A stretch of 64,000 nt of DNA from NCBI GenBank assembly GCA_016214955.1, contig JACRMN010000011.1, positions 59,888 through 123,887 on the forward strand, read 5' to 3'. The position numbers and the translations under genes were made by a program. Source of the stretch: Deltaproteobacteria bacterium. Lineage in GTDB: Bacteria > Myxococcota > Myxococcia > Myxococcales > Anaeromyxobacteraceae. Below are positions 30,545-39,411 of this stretch, in pieces. The notes under the pieces were generated by a model. It searched no databases. It saw only the letters and a list, made by a program, of their open reading frames with translations, and had not been told where the DNA came from. The number at the start of each line of letters is the position of its first letter. Within the stretch, counting starts at the first letter, position 1.

Positions 30545-31711
30545 CTAGGGCAGCCGGAGGATGAAGCACTTCAGGTACTGGGTCTCCGGCACGCCCAGCA
30601 GCACCGGATGATCGCGCGAGGCGCCGCGCCGTTCCAGCATCTGCACCGGGCGCCTCACGTCGCGGGCGGCGTCGAGGATGATCTCCTCCAGCATGGCCGG
30701 GGAGACGTGGTAGCTGCACGAGGCCGAGACCAGGATGCCGCCGGGCTTGAGGACGTGCATGGCCCGGAGGTTGATCTCCTTGTAGCCGCGGCGCGCCGCC
30801 GGGATGGAGGCCTTGTTCTTGGCGAAGGCCGGCGGGTCGAGCACCACCAGGTCCCAGGAAGGCTCCTTCTCGGCCTCGTCGCGGAGGAAGTCGAAGGCGT
30901 TCTGCTCCACCACCTCCAGGCCGGCGACGCCGGAGAGGGCGGCGTTCTCCCGGGCCTGGGCCGCGGCCGGGGCCTGCAGCTCCACCGCGGTGACGTGCTC
31001 GGCGCGCGCCGCCAGCTGCAGCGCGAAGGCGCCAGCGTAGGTGAAGCAGTCGAGGCAGCGCCCCCGGGCGTACTCGCCGGCCCGCAGCCGGTTCTCGCGC
31101 TGGTCCAGGAAGGCCCCGGTCTTCTGCCCGCCCAGCAGGTCGAGCTTCATGCGGGCCGCGCCCTCCCGGTACTCCAGCGCCCCCGGCGCCTCGCCCCGCA
31201 GCATCCCCTTCGAGAGCGGCAGCCCCTCCAGCTCCCGCACCTTGACGTCGTTGCGCTCCACCACCGCCCGCACCCCGGCGAGCTGCACCAGCAGGTCGGC
31301 AAGCAGCTCCTTGCGCCTGTCGGTGGCGGGGATGAGCGTCTGCAGCACCGCCACCTCGCCGTACCTGTCCACCACCACGCCGGGGAGCAGGTCGGCCTCG
31401 CCGTGCACCAGCCGCACCGAGGGCTCGCCGGGGAAGGTGCGCTCCCGCAGCTCCAGCGCCGAGCGCAGCCGCCCGGCGAGGAAGGGCTCGTCCACCGGCT
31501 CCTCGTCGCGGGTCACCACCCGCAGCGCGATCTGGGAGCGGGTGGACCAGTAGGCCTTGGCCAGGAAGCGGCGGCGCCCGTCGACGATGGCCACCACCTC
31601 GCCCGAGGGCAGGTCGGCCGGGGCCCTCTCGACGTCGGAGCGGTAGATCCAGGGGTGGCCCGAGGCCAGCCGATCGGCGCCGCGGCGGGTGATGGTGACG
31701 GCCGGTTCCAT
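30545..31711 (-). CDS. rlmI: 23S rRNA methyltransferase RlmI-like
   Basis: Class I SAM-dependent methyltransferase of the RlmI (m5C1962) type, 388 residues from ATG 31711; a TTG three codons upstream is less likely. An N-terminal PUA domain (RGADRLASGHPWIYRSDVE) is followed by an EEHEE-type linker and the Rossmann domain: DCFTYAGAFALQLAARA, VELQAPA, VVLDPPAFAKNK, and SASCSYHVS with the Cys expected for m5C chemistry. It lies 12 bases upstream of the cNMP-uridine kinase gene on the same strand, so both may be one transcript. Confidence 0.9.
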   Translation of the reverse strand: MEPAVTITRRGADRLASGHPWIYRSDVERAPADLPSGEVVAIVDGRRRFLAKAYWSTRSQIALRVVTRDEEPVDEPFLAGRLRSALELRERTFPGEPSVRLVHGEADLLPGVVVDRYGEVAVLQTLIPATDRRKELLADLLVQLAGVRAVVERNDVKVRELEGLPLSKGMLRGEAPGALEYREGAARMKLDLLGGQKTGAFLDQRENRLRAGEYARGRCLDCFTYAGAFALQLAARAEHVTAVELQAPAAAQARENAALSGVAGLEVVEQNAFDFLRDEAEKEPSWDLVVLDPPAFAKNKASIPAARRGYKEINLRAMHVLKPGGILVSASCSYHVSPAMLEEIILDAARDVRRPVQMLERRGASRDHPVLLGVPETQYLKCFILRLP

Positions 31712-31741
31712 GGCCGGCAATCTAGCCCGGGGTGGGCGCCA

Positions 31742-32599
31742 TTACACTTCCACGGCCTCGCGGAAGGCCGGGTGGCCGTCGCGCTCGCTGAGCCGGCAGG
31801 CGGCGATGGCCGGATCGTGGCCGAAGAGGAGGATGCCGTCGTCCTCCAGCGCCTCGGCCAGCAGCACCTTCTTCTCCTCGATGGCGGTCAGGGGCAGGAG
31901 GTCGAAGGCCATGCCCCAGGCCGGCCGCAGGTGGGCGGCGGTGGGCACCAGGTCGCCGCAGCAGGTGAGGTGGCTCTCGCCCTCGCCGCGGAAGCGCGGG
32001 AGCTGCTGGGCCACGGTGTGGCCCTCCGAGACCACCAGCTCCAGGCCCGGGAACAGCTCCAGCTCGCCGTCCACCAGGTGCAGCTGGCTGCCGTGGCCCA
32101 GGGGCTCGAGGAGCGCCGGGCGGAAGGCGGCCCGGTCGTGCTCGCTGGGCGCGTGGGCCCACTGCCAGGCGCGGCGCTGCACGTGGACCGCGGCCCGCGG
32201 GAAGGCCAGCTCCGGGCGGCCGCCGGCGCCGGGCCGCACCAGCCCGCCGGCGTGCTCCAGGTGCAGGTGGGTGAGCACCAGGTCGGTGACGTCGCCGGCC
32301 TCGACCCCCAGCGCCCGCAGCCCCGCCCGCAGCCCACCGCCGGGCCGCTCCACGGAGTGGTGCGCGGCGAAGTGGGCGTCGAGGCAGTCGCCGAAGCCGG
32401 CGTCCACCAGCACGCGGCGGCCGGAGGCCTCGTCCACCGCCAGCAGCGAGCGGGCCGCCAGGCGGATGCGGTTGTCGCCGTCGGGGGGCAGGTCGCGGGC
32501 CCAGAGGGCGCGGGGCACGATGCCGAAGGCCGAGCCGCCGTCCACCGAGAAGGTGCCGTCGACGAGGGAGTGGAGCCGCCAGCGGCCGAGCCGGAGCAT
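31742..32599 (-). CDS. Metallo-beta-lactamase-fold hydrolase
   Basis: 285 residues from ATG 32599; the frame runs open far upstream, but the MBL fold begins right at this Met. Metal-binding motif THLHLEHAGG has Glu instead of the usual Asp in HxHxDH. Later ligands are in VSEGHTVAQQ, CGDLVP and LLFGHDPA. The layout (VLVDAGFGDCLD and a C-terminal HDPAIAACRLS) is like quorum-quenching lactonase and related small MBL hydrolases. Substrate unknown. It lies about 30 bases upstream of rlmI on the same strand. Confidence 0.88.
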   Translation of the reverse strand: MLRLGRWRLHSLVDGTFSVDGGSAFGIVPRALWARDLPPDGDNRIRLAARSLLAVDEASGRRVLVDAGFGDCLDAHFAAHHSVERPGGGLRAGLRALGVEAGDVTDLVLTHLHLEHAGGLVRPGAGGRPELAFPRAAVHVQRRAWQWAHAPSEHDRAAFRPALLEPLGHGSQLHLVDGELELFPGLELVVSEGHTVAQQLPRFRGEGESHLTCCGDLVPTAAHLRPAWGMAFDLLPLTAIEEKKVLLAEALEDDGILLFGHDPAIAACRLSERDGHPAFREAVEV

Positions 32600-32843
32600 G
32601 GCCGCACGGTATCGGGGCGTGCCGGTCCCGGCAACGGCGGCCGCCCGGGCCTGGGCAAGATGACGCCAGGCAACCCGCCCGGCCTCGGCCATCCGCCGCA
32701 TGGCCAGCGAGATCGGGCGTGTGGACGGGGTGGCCTGCGTCCGGAAACGCGCAGCCTCTCGGGGGGGCCCTTGAGGGAGCTTCTTTCCTGCCGGGGCATG
32801 CCCACCTTCACCCCAGCCGCGGGGAGAATCCTGGAGGAAGCGG

Positions 32844-33221
32844 ATGCTTCGGGTCACACAGGGAGTCGCGGGCATCCGGCGCTGGACCGAGGTGCGGGGT
32901 GGCTGGCCCTGCCGCCGGCTCGACGGCCGGCTGGCGGTGGGCTTCGCCGGAGACATCTGCCGCGGGGTGGAGATCGGCTGGGCGGAGTTCCTGGCCACCT
33001 TCTGTGCCCAGCGGGCAGCCTTCGTGCTCGACGACGAACCGGGCTCCCGCTCCTGCTTCGTGGGCACGCCGGACGAGGCGCGGCGCTACGTGGCCGACAT
33101 GTCCGGCTGGGTCCCGCAGGAGGCGAGCGCCCCCGTCGCGCCCGTCGATTCGGCAATCCTCGGCCCTGGCGAGGCGCTGGCGGGACGGACCGCGCGCCCC
33201 TCGGCCGGCTGGATCCGCTGA
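32844..33221 (+). CDS. Hypothetical protein
   Basis: 125 residues with a strong ribosome binding site (GGAGG, 6-7 bases before ATG 32844). A compact N-terminal domain of about 100 residues has GGWPCRRLDGRLAVGF, FVLDDEPGSRSCFVGT and DEARRYVADM; the tail is Ala/Pro-rich. No membrane segment, no signal peptide, no motif known to me. Codon use is like the neighbours. It stands alone between the MBL hydrolase (divergent) and the next small gene. Confidence 0.6.
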   Translation: MLRVTQGVAGIRRWTEVRGGWPCRRLDGRLAVGFAGDICRGVEIGWAEFLATFCAQRAAFVLDDEPGSRSCFVGTPDEARRYVADMSGWVPQEASAPVAPVDSAILGPGEALAGRTARPSAGWIR

Positions 33222-33431
33222 CCGCCGAGCGCTCGCTTCACGCCGCGGCCGTGGTACCGCCGTCCTCCGCACCCTGGGCGTGAAGCCGGCCGCCGGCCCC
33301 GCCTGCAAGTAGCCCACCCCCGGGCGCGCAAGGGCCTGCAGGCGCCCGCTGCGCCTGCGCCGTTTCCCTGGTATGAACGGGTCTCCCCCTCGACCGAGGG
33401 CCCCCCCTGGCGGGCCCGGAAAGGGAACGAC

Positions 33432-33629
33432 ATGACCCCGCGGAATCCCGGTGCACTGAAGCGGCAGAAGGAGCTGGCGCGGCTCGAGAAGCAGCGCGAG
33501 AAGCAGGCCGAGCGCGAGCAGCGGCGCAAGGAGAAGAAGGAGCGCGCGCCCGGCGACCCGGAGGTGGATCCCGACATCGCCGGCATCGTGCCCGGGCCGC
33601 AGCCGCGCCCGGACGAGGAGCCTGCCTAG
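33432..33629 (+). CDS. Small charged coiled-coil protein
   Basis: 65 residues. The first 45 are nearly all Lys, Arg, Glu and Gln in a helical pattern (LKRQKELARLEKQREKQAER). The tail is acidic and Pro-rich (DPEVDPDIAGIVPGP). RBS GGGAAAGGGAA lies before the ATG. Such short basic helical proteins occur widely in myxobacteria without known function. Its stop overlaps by four bases the end of the convergent gamma-lyase gene. Confidence 0.7.
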   Translation: MTPRNPGALKRQKELARLEKQREKQAEREQRRKEKKERAPGDPEVDPDIAGIVPGPQPRPDEEPA

Positions 33630-34789
33630 GCCCCCCGCGCAGCCGCGAAGCCGCGCTCCAGGTCCTCGCAGAGGTCGTCGGCGCTCTCGATCCCGGCCGA
33701 AACGCGGATGAAGCCGTCGGCGATGCCGAGCCGCGCCCGCGCCTCGGGAGGCACCGAGGCGTGGGTCATGATGGCCGGGTGCTCGATGAGGCTCTCCACC
33801 CCGCCCAGCGACTCGGCGCAGGCGAAGATCCGCACCGCCCGCAGGAAGGCGCTGGCCGCCGGCAGGCCGCCGCGGATGACGAAGGTCAGCATGCCGCCGA
33901 AGCCCCGCATCTGCCGGGCCGCCAGCGCGTGCTGCGGGTGCGAGGGCAGGCCCGGATAGGTGACCTTCTCCACCTGTGGGTGGGCCTCGAGGAACCGGGC
34001 CACCCGCAGCGCGTTCTCGGCGTGGCGCTCCATGCGCACGTGGAGCGTCTTCAGCCCGCGCAGCACCAGGAAGGCGTCGAGGGGCCCGTTGACCCCGCCC
34101 ACCGCGTTCTGCAGGAAGCGGAGCCGCTCGTGCAGCGCGTCGTCGCTGGTGAGGATGGCGCCGCCCACCACGTCGGAGTGGCCGTTCAGGTACTTGGTGG
34201 TGGAGTGGACCACGGCGTCGATGCCGTGGAGGAGCGGCTGCTGGAAGTACGGGGTGGCGAAGGTGTTGTCCACCACGGTGCGCGCCCCGGCCGCGCGGGC
34301 CACGCGGGCCACGGCCGCCAGGTCCACGATCTTGAGCATGGGGTTGGTGGGGCTCTCGATCCACACCAGCCGCGTGTTCTTGCGCAGCGCCGCCTCGACG
34401 TTGCGCGCGTCGGACATGTCCACGGCGTCGAAGGAGACGCCGTGGTGCCGGTACACCTTGTCGAAGATGCGGAAGGTGCCGCCGTAGACGTCGTCGGAGT
34501 AGACCACGTGGTCGCCGGCCGCCAGGCTGTGCAGCACGGCGTCGGTGGCCGCCAGCCCCGAGGCGAAGCACAGCCCGTGGCGCGCCCCCTCCAGCGCCGC
34601 CAGGCAGCCCTCCAGCGCGTCGCGGGTGGGGTTGCGGGTGCGCGAGTACTCGAAGCCCTTGTGGACGCCGGGCCCGTCCTGCACGTAGGTCGAGGTCAGG
34701 TAGACCGGCGTCATGATGGCGCCGGTGGTGGGATCGGGAGACTGCCCGGCGTGGATCGCCAGGGTCTCGAAGCGCGCCTTGTCGGCCAT
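33626..34789 (-). CDS. Cystathionine gamma-lyase/gamma-synthase family PLP enzyme
   Basis: 387 residues. The PLP Lys lies in HSTTKYLNGHSD (about 198); phosphate-binding residues are in YSRTRNPTRDALE and FASGLAATDAVLHSL; VDNTFATPY and VRVSAGIE-type C-terminal motif (FIRVSAGIES) are present. Sequence alone does not split gamma-lyase from gamma-synthase. Position three bases after the cystathionine beta-synthase gene argues for gamma-lyase, giving reverse transsulfuration (homocysteine to cysteine). Confidence 0.93.
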   Translation of the reverse strand: MADKARFETLAIHAGQSPDPTTGAIMTPVYLTSTYVQDGPGVHKGFEYSRTRNPTRDALEGCLAALEGARHGLCFASGLAATDAVLHSLAAGDHVVYSDDVYGGTFRIFDKVYRHHGVSFDAVDMSDARNVEAALRKNTRLVWIESPTNPMLKIVDLAAVARVARAAGARTVVDNTFATPYFQQPLLHGIDAVVHSTTKYLNGHSDVVGGAILTSDDALHERLRFLQNAVGGVNGPLDAFLVLRGLKTLHVRMERHAENALRVARFLEAHPQVEKVTYPGLPSHPQHALAARQMRGFGGMLTFVIRGGLPAASAFLRAVRIFACAESLGGVESLIEHPAIMTHASVPPEARARLGIADGFIRVSAGIESADDLCEDLERGFAAARGA

Positions 34790-34792
34790 GGG

Positions 34793-36175
34793 CTACCTCA
34801 TCCGCGAGCCGAGGAAGTCGATGAGGTCGATCTTGGTGACCACGCCGGTCACCCGGTCGCCTTCCTTGACCACGGCCACGTTGTCGTCGTTGAAGATGTC
34901 CCGCAGCTTGCCCACCGGGGTGTCGAGGGAGACCACGCCCTGGAGCGGCTGGACGAGGGCGTCCACCGTCTCCGAGAGCCGGTGCTTCCCCTCGATGAGG
35001 AAGTTGAGCAGGTCGTACTCGTGGATCATCCCCACCGCGCGCCCGTCGGCGTCCACCACCGGCATCTGCGAGACGTCGTGGTCCTGCAGGAGCTTCACCA
35101 CCGCCTCGACCCGGTCGCCGCGCCGGGCCGAGAGCACCTTGCCGCGCCGGCCGCCCAGCACGTCGCGCACCGTGGCCAGGGCCACCCCCTCGCTGCCGCC
35201 CTCCAGGGGGAAGCCGTTGTCGCGCATCCACTCGTCCGAGTAGAACTTGGAGATGTAGGAGCGGCCGCCGTCGGGCAGCGGCACCACCACCGTCTTGCCC
35301 TTGCCCAGCTCCCGCGCGATCTCCACCGCCACGTGCACCGCCGCCCCGGAGCTGCCGCCGGCGAAGATGCCCTCCTCGCGCGCCAGCCGGCGCGCCATGG
35401 CGAAGGCCTGGCGGTCGTCCACCTGCCGGACGTCGTCCATGATCGAGAGGTCCATGGCCCCGCACATCATGTCCTCGCCGATGCCCTCCACCTTGTAGAC
35501 GTGGGGCTGGGAGAGCTTCCCGGTCTTCCACATCGAGTGGTACACGGAGCCCACCGGGTCCACGCCCACGTTGCGGATGCGCGGGTTCTTCTCGCGGAAG
35601 AACCGGCCGCAGCCGCTCATGGTGCCGCCGGTGCCGATGCCGGCCACGAAGGCGTCGACGGCGCCGCCGGTCTGCTCCCAGATCTCCGGGGCGGTGAGCT
35701 GGTAGTGCGCCTCGACGTTGTCCCGGGAGTGGTACTGGTTCACGTAGAAGCTGTTGGGCGTCTCGGCGGCGAGGCGCTTGGCCACCGAGTAGTAGCTGTC
35801 CGGCGAGTCGGCGGGGACGTTGGTGGGGGTGACCACCACCTGGGCGCCGAAGGCCTTGAGGGTGTCCTGCTTCTCCTTCGACATCTTGTCCGGCATGGTG
35901 AAGATGCAGCGGTACCCCTTCACCGCCGCCGCCAGGGCCAGCCCCACGCCGGTGTTGCCGCTGGTGTTCTCGACGATGGTCCCGCCCGGCTTCAGCAGCC
36001 CGGCCCGCTCGGCCTTCTCGACGATGTGGATCGCCATCCGGTCCTTGATGGAGCCGCCCGGGTTCAGGTACTCGAGCTTGGCGAGCACGGTGGCGCCGTC
36101 GGGACCGGCGACCTTGCCGAGTCGCACCAGGGGCGTCCGGCCGATCGCCGAAAGGACGTTCTCGTGGTAGGCCAT
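34793..36175 (-). CDS. cbs: Cystathionine beta-synthase with CBS-domain pair
   Basis: 460 residues. Fold-type II PLP core: LEYLNPGGSIKDRMA (PLP Lys about 43), TSGNTGVG, and GGTMSGCGR. From about 335 two CBS domains follow (VSQMPVVDADGRAVGMI and VTGVVTKIDLIDFLGSR), which in relatives bind adenosyl compounds and control activity. The haem-binding N-terminus of animal CBS is missing, as in other bacteria. First gene of a two-gene operon with the gamma-lyase; makes cystathionine from serine and homocysteine. Confidence 0.92.
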   Translation of the reverse strand: MAYHENVLSAIGRTPLVRLGKVAGPDGATVLAKLEYLNPGGSIKDRMAIHIVEKAERAGLLKPGGTIVENTSGNTGVGLALAAAVKGYRCIFTMPDKMSKEKQDTLKAFGAQVVVTPTNVPADSPDSYYSVAKRLAAETPNSFYVNQYHSRDNVEAHYQLTAPEIWEQTGGAVDAFVAGIGTGGTMSGCGRFFREKNPRIRNVGVDPVGSVYHSMWKTGKLSQPHVYKVEGIGEDMMCGAMDLSIMDDVRQVDDRQAFAMARRLAREEGIFAGGSSGAAVHVAVEIARELGKGKTVVVPLPDGGRSYISKFYSDEWMRDNGFPLEGGSEGVALATVRDVLGGRRGKVLSARRGDRVEAVVKLLQDHDVSQMPVVDADGRAVGMIHEYDLLNFLIEGKHRLSETVDALVQPLQGVVSLDTPVGKLRDIFNDDNVAVVKEGDRVTGVVTKIDLIDFLGSRMR

Positions 36176-36262
36176 GCGCTGCGCTCCGCGGGGGCGAGAG
36201 GTTTCGGGGCTTATAGGCGCCGGCTCGCGGGGGTGTCAACGCGAGCGGGGCGGGAGGGCGCG

Positions 36263-37324
36263 GTGAGCGATCCGGCGCGAGATCGGACCGAGGCGCGGGT
36301 GCGGCAGGCGGTGGCCAGGGCCAGCGGGCGGCCGGCCGAGGGGCTGCCGGTGCGGCGGCTGGCGGGCCACGCCTCGATGCGGAGCTACTGGCGGGTGGGC
36401 CTGCCGCCGGCCTCGCGGGTGGTGATGGTGATGCCTCCCGGCGCCCGGCCCGAGGAGATCACCAGCGGCGGGCCGCCCCCGGTGGACCCCTTCCTCGACG
36501 TGCAGCGCTGGCTCCGCGCCGCCGGCGTGCGGGTGCCGGCGGTGGAGTGGGCCTCCCTCGACGACCCCGAGGGCGGGCTGCTGGTGCTGGAGGACCTGGG
36601 CGACGAGATGCTGGAGACCCGGCTCCTGGCCGGCGATCCGGCCGAGCCCCTCTACGAGCGGGCCATCGACCAGCTGGCGCGGCTGCGGGCCCACGCCGAG
36701 GCCCACCCCGGCGGCTGCATCGCCTTCACCCGGGCCTTCGACGAGAAGCTCTACCGCTGGGAGCTGGACCACTTCGAGGAGTGGCTGCTCCGGGCCTGGA
36801 AGGGCGCCAGCCTGGCTCCCGGCGAGCGGGCGCTGGTGGACGCCGCCTTCGACCGCATCGCCGCCCTGCTGGCCGCCGAGCCCCGGGGCTTCACCCACCG
36901 CGACTACCAGTCGCGCAACCTGATGGTGCTCCCCGGCGGCGAGCAGGCGGTCATCGACTTCCAGGACGCGCTGCTGGGGCCGCGGCAGTACGACCTGGTG
37001 GCGCTGCTGCGCGACAGCTACGTGGAGCTGCCGGCGGACCTGGTCGACCGGATGCTGGCCCGCTACCTGGCGCGCCTGGCCGAGGCCGGCGGGCCGCGCC
37101 TCGAGCCCGGCCCCTTCCGCGCCGCCTTCGACCTGCTCACCGTGCAGCGCAAGCTCAAGGACGCCGGCCGCTTCGTCTTCATCGACCGCGTGAGGGGCAA
37201 CCCCGGCTTCCTGCCCTCCATCCCGGCCTCGCTGCGCTACGTGCGCGAGGCCCTGGGCCGCCGCCCCGACCTGGCCGAGCTGCAGGCGGTGCTGGCGCGC
37301 CACGTGCCCGAGCTGGCGCGCTGA
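36263..37324 (+). CDS. amgK: AmgK-like amino-sugar kinase (aminoglycoside phosphotransferase fold)
   Basis: 353 residues from GTG 36263, with GGGAGGG upstream. The APH-fold kinase has catalytic loop THRDYQSRNLMV and metal site VIDFQDALLGPRQYDLVAL, the form found in anomeric MurNAc/GlcNAc kinase AmgK of peptidoglycan recycling. The N-terminal HASMRSYWRV replaces the P-loop. Antibiotic resistance is unlikely. In Pseudomonas amgK is next to murU; here the closest candidate is the nucleotidyltransferase at 56919, some 20 kb away. Confidence 0.78.
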   Translation: MSDPARDRTEARVRQAVARASGRPAEGLPVRRLAGHASMRSYWRVGLPPASRVVMVMPPGARPEEITSGGPPPVDPFLDVQRWLRAAGVRVPAVEWASLDDPEGGLLVLEDLGDEMLETRLLAGDPAEPLYERAIDQLARLRAHAEAHPGGCIAFTRAFDEKLYRWELDHFEEWLLRAWKGASLAPGERALVDAAFDRIAALLAAEPRGFTHRDYQSRNLMVLPGGEQAVIDFQDALLGPRQYDLVALLRDSYVELPADLVDRMLARYLARLAEAGGPRLEPGPFRAAFDLLTVQRKLKDAGRFVFIDRVRGNPGFLPSIPASLRYVREALGRRPDLAELQAVLARHVPELAR

Positions 37325-37347
37325 GCGCCGGCCCTCCCGGAAATGGA

Positions 37348-37379
37348 GAGGGGGCGGCGCCCGCGGGCCCCGCCCCCTC
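37348..37379. terminator. Bidirectional hairpin between convergent amgK and actP
   Basis: Perfect 10-base arms GAGGGGGCGG and CCGCCCCCTC with a 12-base loop lie between two convergent stop codons. No T-run, but position and stem strength fit a shared terminator. Confidence 0.5.
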
Positions 37380-37400
37380 GAACCGGCACCCGGCGGGGCG

Positions 37401-38990
37401 CTACTCGGCGCCGACGCCGAGGTAGGTGCGGATCTTCTCGCGCTCGAAGGCCTCCTGGGCCTTCTTCTCCTCGGAGAGGAGCGAGACCACGATGCCCACC
37501 ACGAAGGCGGCGGTCATGGAGACGATGGCCGGGTTCTTCAGCGGGATGATGCCGTAGGGCTTGCCGGCGGCGTCCACGTGCTTCAGCACGTCGCCCCAGA
37601 CGGTGGGGGAGAGGACGATCATCACCACCGAGAGCACGGCGCCGGTGACGATCGACCAGACGGCGCCCATGGTGGTGAAGCGCTTCCACAGCACCGACAT
37701 CAGCAGCGCCGGGAAGTTGGCGCTGGCGGCGATGGAGAAGGCCAGGCCCACCATGAAGGCCACGTTCTGGCCCTCGAAGGCGATCCCCAGGGCGACGGCG
37801 GCGACGCCGAAGACCACGGTGGCCATCTTGGCGGCGCGCACCTGCTCCTCCTCGGTGGCCCGGCCGTCCTTGAGCACGCTGACGTAGATGTCGTGGGAGT
37901 AGGCCGAGGCGCCGGCCAGGGTCAGCCCGGCCACCACCGCCAGGATGGTGGCGAAGGCCACCGCGGCGATGAAGCCCAGGAAGGGCGCGCCGGCGAGCAG
38001 CTCGCCCACCAGCGGGGCGGCCATGTTGCCGCTCTTGTCCACCGAGGTGATGACGTCGCGGCCGACGAGCGCCGCGGCGCCGAAGCCGACGATGGGGATG
38101 ATCAGGTAGAAGTAGCCGATGAGGCCGGTGGCGTAGAGCACCGACTTCCGCGCCGCCTTGGCGTCGGGCACGGTGTAGAACCGCATCAGGATGTGGGGCA
38201 GGCCGAGGAGGCCGAACATCAGCGCCAGGCCCAGCGACACCGCCTCCACCGGGTTGGAGACCAGCCCGCCCGGCTCCAGCGCCGCCTGGCCGTACTGGGT
38301 GGAGACCGCGGCGTAGAGGTTGGTGGGGTCGAAGCCGAAGCGGGAGAGGACCAGGATGGTGAGGATGGTGACGCCGATGAGCAGCAGCACCGCCTTGATG
38401 ATCTGCACCCAGGTGGTGGCCAGCATGCCGCCGAAGAGCACGTAGCCCAGCATCACCACGCCCACGATCAGCTCGGCCCAGACGTAGTCGATGCCGAACA
38501 TGAGCTTGATGAGCGAGCCCGAGCCCACCATCTGGGCGATGGTGTAGAAGAGCACGGTGGCGATGCCGCCGAAGGCCGCGGCGATGCGCACCGGGGTCTG
38601 GCGCAACCGGAAGGCGACCACGTCGGCGAATGTGAACTTGCCCAGGTTGCGGAGCGGCTCGGCCACCAGGAACATCAGCGCCGGCCAGCCGGCCAGCCAG
38701 CCGGTTGCGTAGATCATGCCGTCGTAGCCCTTGAGGGCCACCATCCCGGAGATGCCCAGGAAGGAGGCGGCGCTCATGTAGTCGCCGGCCAGGGCCAGGC
38801 CGTTCTGGCCGGCCGAGACCGAGCGGCCCGCGGCGTAGTACTCGGAGGAGGTCTTGGTCTTGCGGGCGGCGAAGTAGGTGATGATCAGGGTCAGCACCAC
38901 GATGGCGAAGAAGAAGCCGATCGATGCGACGGTCGGCTTGCCGAGCGAGGTCTGGAGCGGAGCGGCACCGGCGGCGAGGACGGGGATCAT
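37401..38990 (-). CDS. actP: Cation/acetate symporter ActP-like (SSS family)
   Basis: 529 residues with about 13 membrane helices. Sodium/solute symporter features: AGRSVSAGQNGLALAGDYMSAAS at the sodium site of helix 1-2, GLLGLPHILMRFYT, and FATILAVVAGLTLAGASAYSHDIY. The layout matches ActP, which imports acetate and other short carboxylates. GGAGAAC precedes ATG 38990. It follows, 24 bases on, a DUF485 gene, the usual partner (yjcH-actP order). Acetate is a standard electron donor in Anaeromyxobacter-like organisms, which fits. Confidence 0.92.
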   Translation of the reverse strand: MIPVLAAGAAPLQTSLGKPTVASIGFFFAIVVLTLIITYFAARKTKTSSEYYAAGRSVSAGQNGLALAGDYMSAASFLGISGMVALKGYDGMIYATGWLAGWPALMFLVAEPLRNLGKFTFADVVAFRLRQTPVRIAAAFGGIATVLFYTIAQMVGSGSLIKLMFGIDYVWAELIVGVVMLGYVLFGGMLATTWVQIIKAVLLLIGVTILTILVLSRFGFDPTNLYAAVSTQYGQAALEPGGLVSNPVEAVSLGLALMFGLLGLPHILMRFYTVPDAKAARKSVLYATGLIGYFYLIIPIVGFGAAALVGRDVITSVDKSGNMAAPLVGELLAGAPFLGFIAAVAFATILAVVAGLTLAGASAYSHDIYVSVLKDGRATEEEQVRAAKMATVVFGVAAVALGIAFEGQNVAFMVGLAFSIAASANFPALLMSVLWKRFTTMGAVWSIVTGAVLSVVMIVLSPTVWGDVLKHVDAAGKPYGIIPLKNPAIVSMTAAFVVGIVVSLLSEEKKAQEAFEREKIRTYLGVGAE

Positions 38991-39014
38991 GTCGTTCTCC
39001 TGGAGGGCACGTCG

Positions 39015-39356
39015 CTAGCGCTCGAGCTGGCGCTTGAGCCGCTCGACCTCGGGGTCGTAGGCCTTGTTGGCCCAGGCCACGTACACGCCGGTGAGCACCC
39101 AGGCGGCGACGATGGAGAGGATGCCGAGCGGGATGGCGAGGGTGGTGACGGCGCCGATCTTGGTGGAGACCAGCGGCTTGTTGGCGGCGATGAGGAGGAT
39201 GTAGCCGTAGTAGCTGACGAAGAGCAGCACCAGCATCACCGCGCTCACGGTCCAGCGCTTGCGGACCAGGGCCTTGAACTCCGGGGACTCGACCAGCTCC
39301 TGCGCTGTCTTCTGGGTGCGGGCCGGCGGCTTCACCGTGGCGGGCGCTGCGCTCAT
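39015..39356 (-). CDS. DUF485 membrane protein (YjcH-like ActP partner)
   Basis: 113 residues from ATG 39356, chosen by the strong GAGGAGG just upstream, not the longer open frame. After a Pro/Ala-rich N-terminus comes ELVESPEFKALVRKRW, the DUF485 signature. Two membrane helices follow (VSAVMLVLLFVSYYGYILLIA and LAIPLGILSIVAAWVLTGVYV), then the end AYDPEVERLKRQLER. Always linked to ActP-type symporters; probably a small subunit. Confidence 0.93.
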   Translation of the reverse strand: MSAAPATVKPPARTQKTAQELVESPEFKALVRKRWTVSAVMLVLLFVSYYGYILLIAANKPLVSTKIGAVTTLAIPLGILSIVAAWVLTGVYVAWANKAYDPEVERLKRQLER

Positions 39357-39382
39357 GCGGGACCTCCTCGCGGGTTCCGATG

Positions 39383-39411
39383 CGTATAGCAGGCCCAAAC
39401 GGGGCTTGGAA
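39383..39411 (-). promoter_or_regulatory. Candidate promoter of the DUF485-actP operon
   Basis: On the minus strand TTCCAA (39406-39411), 17 bases, then TATACG (39383-39388), preceded by TGC as in extended -10 boxes. It lies about 30 bases ahead of the ribosome binding site. Box matches are partial (3 of 6 and 4 of 6). Confidence 0.4.

Noticed and set aside
28379..33283. Plus-strand open frame of about 1600 codons
   Set aside because: Opposite strand to the uridine-kinase fusion, rlmI and MBL genes, with no domain and no ribosome binding site.
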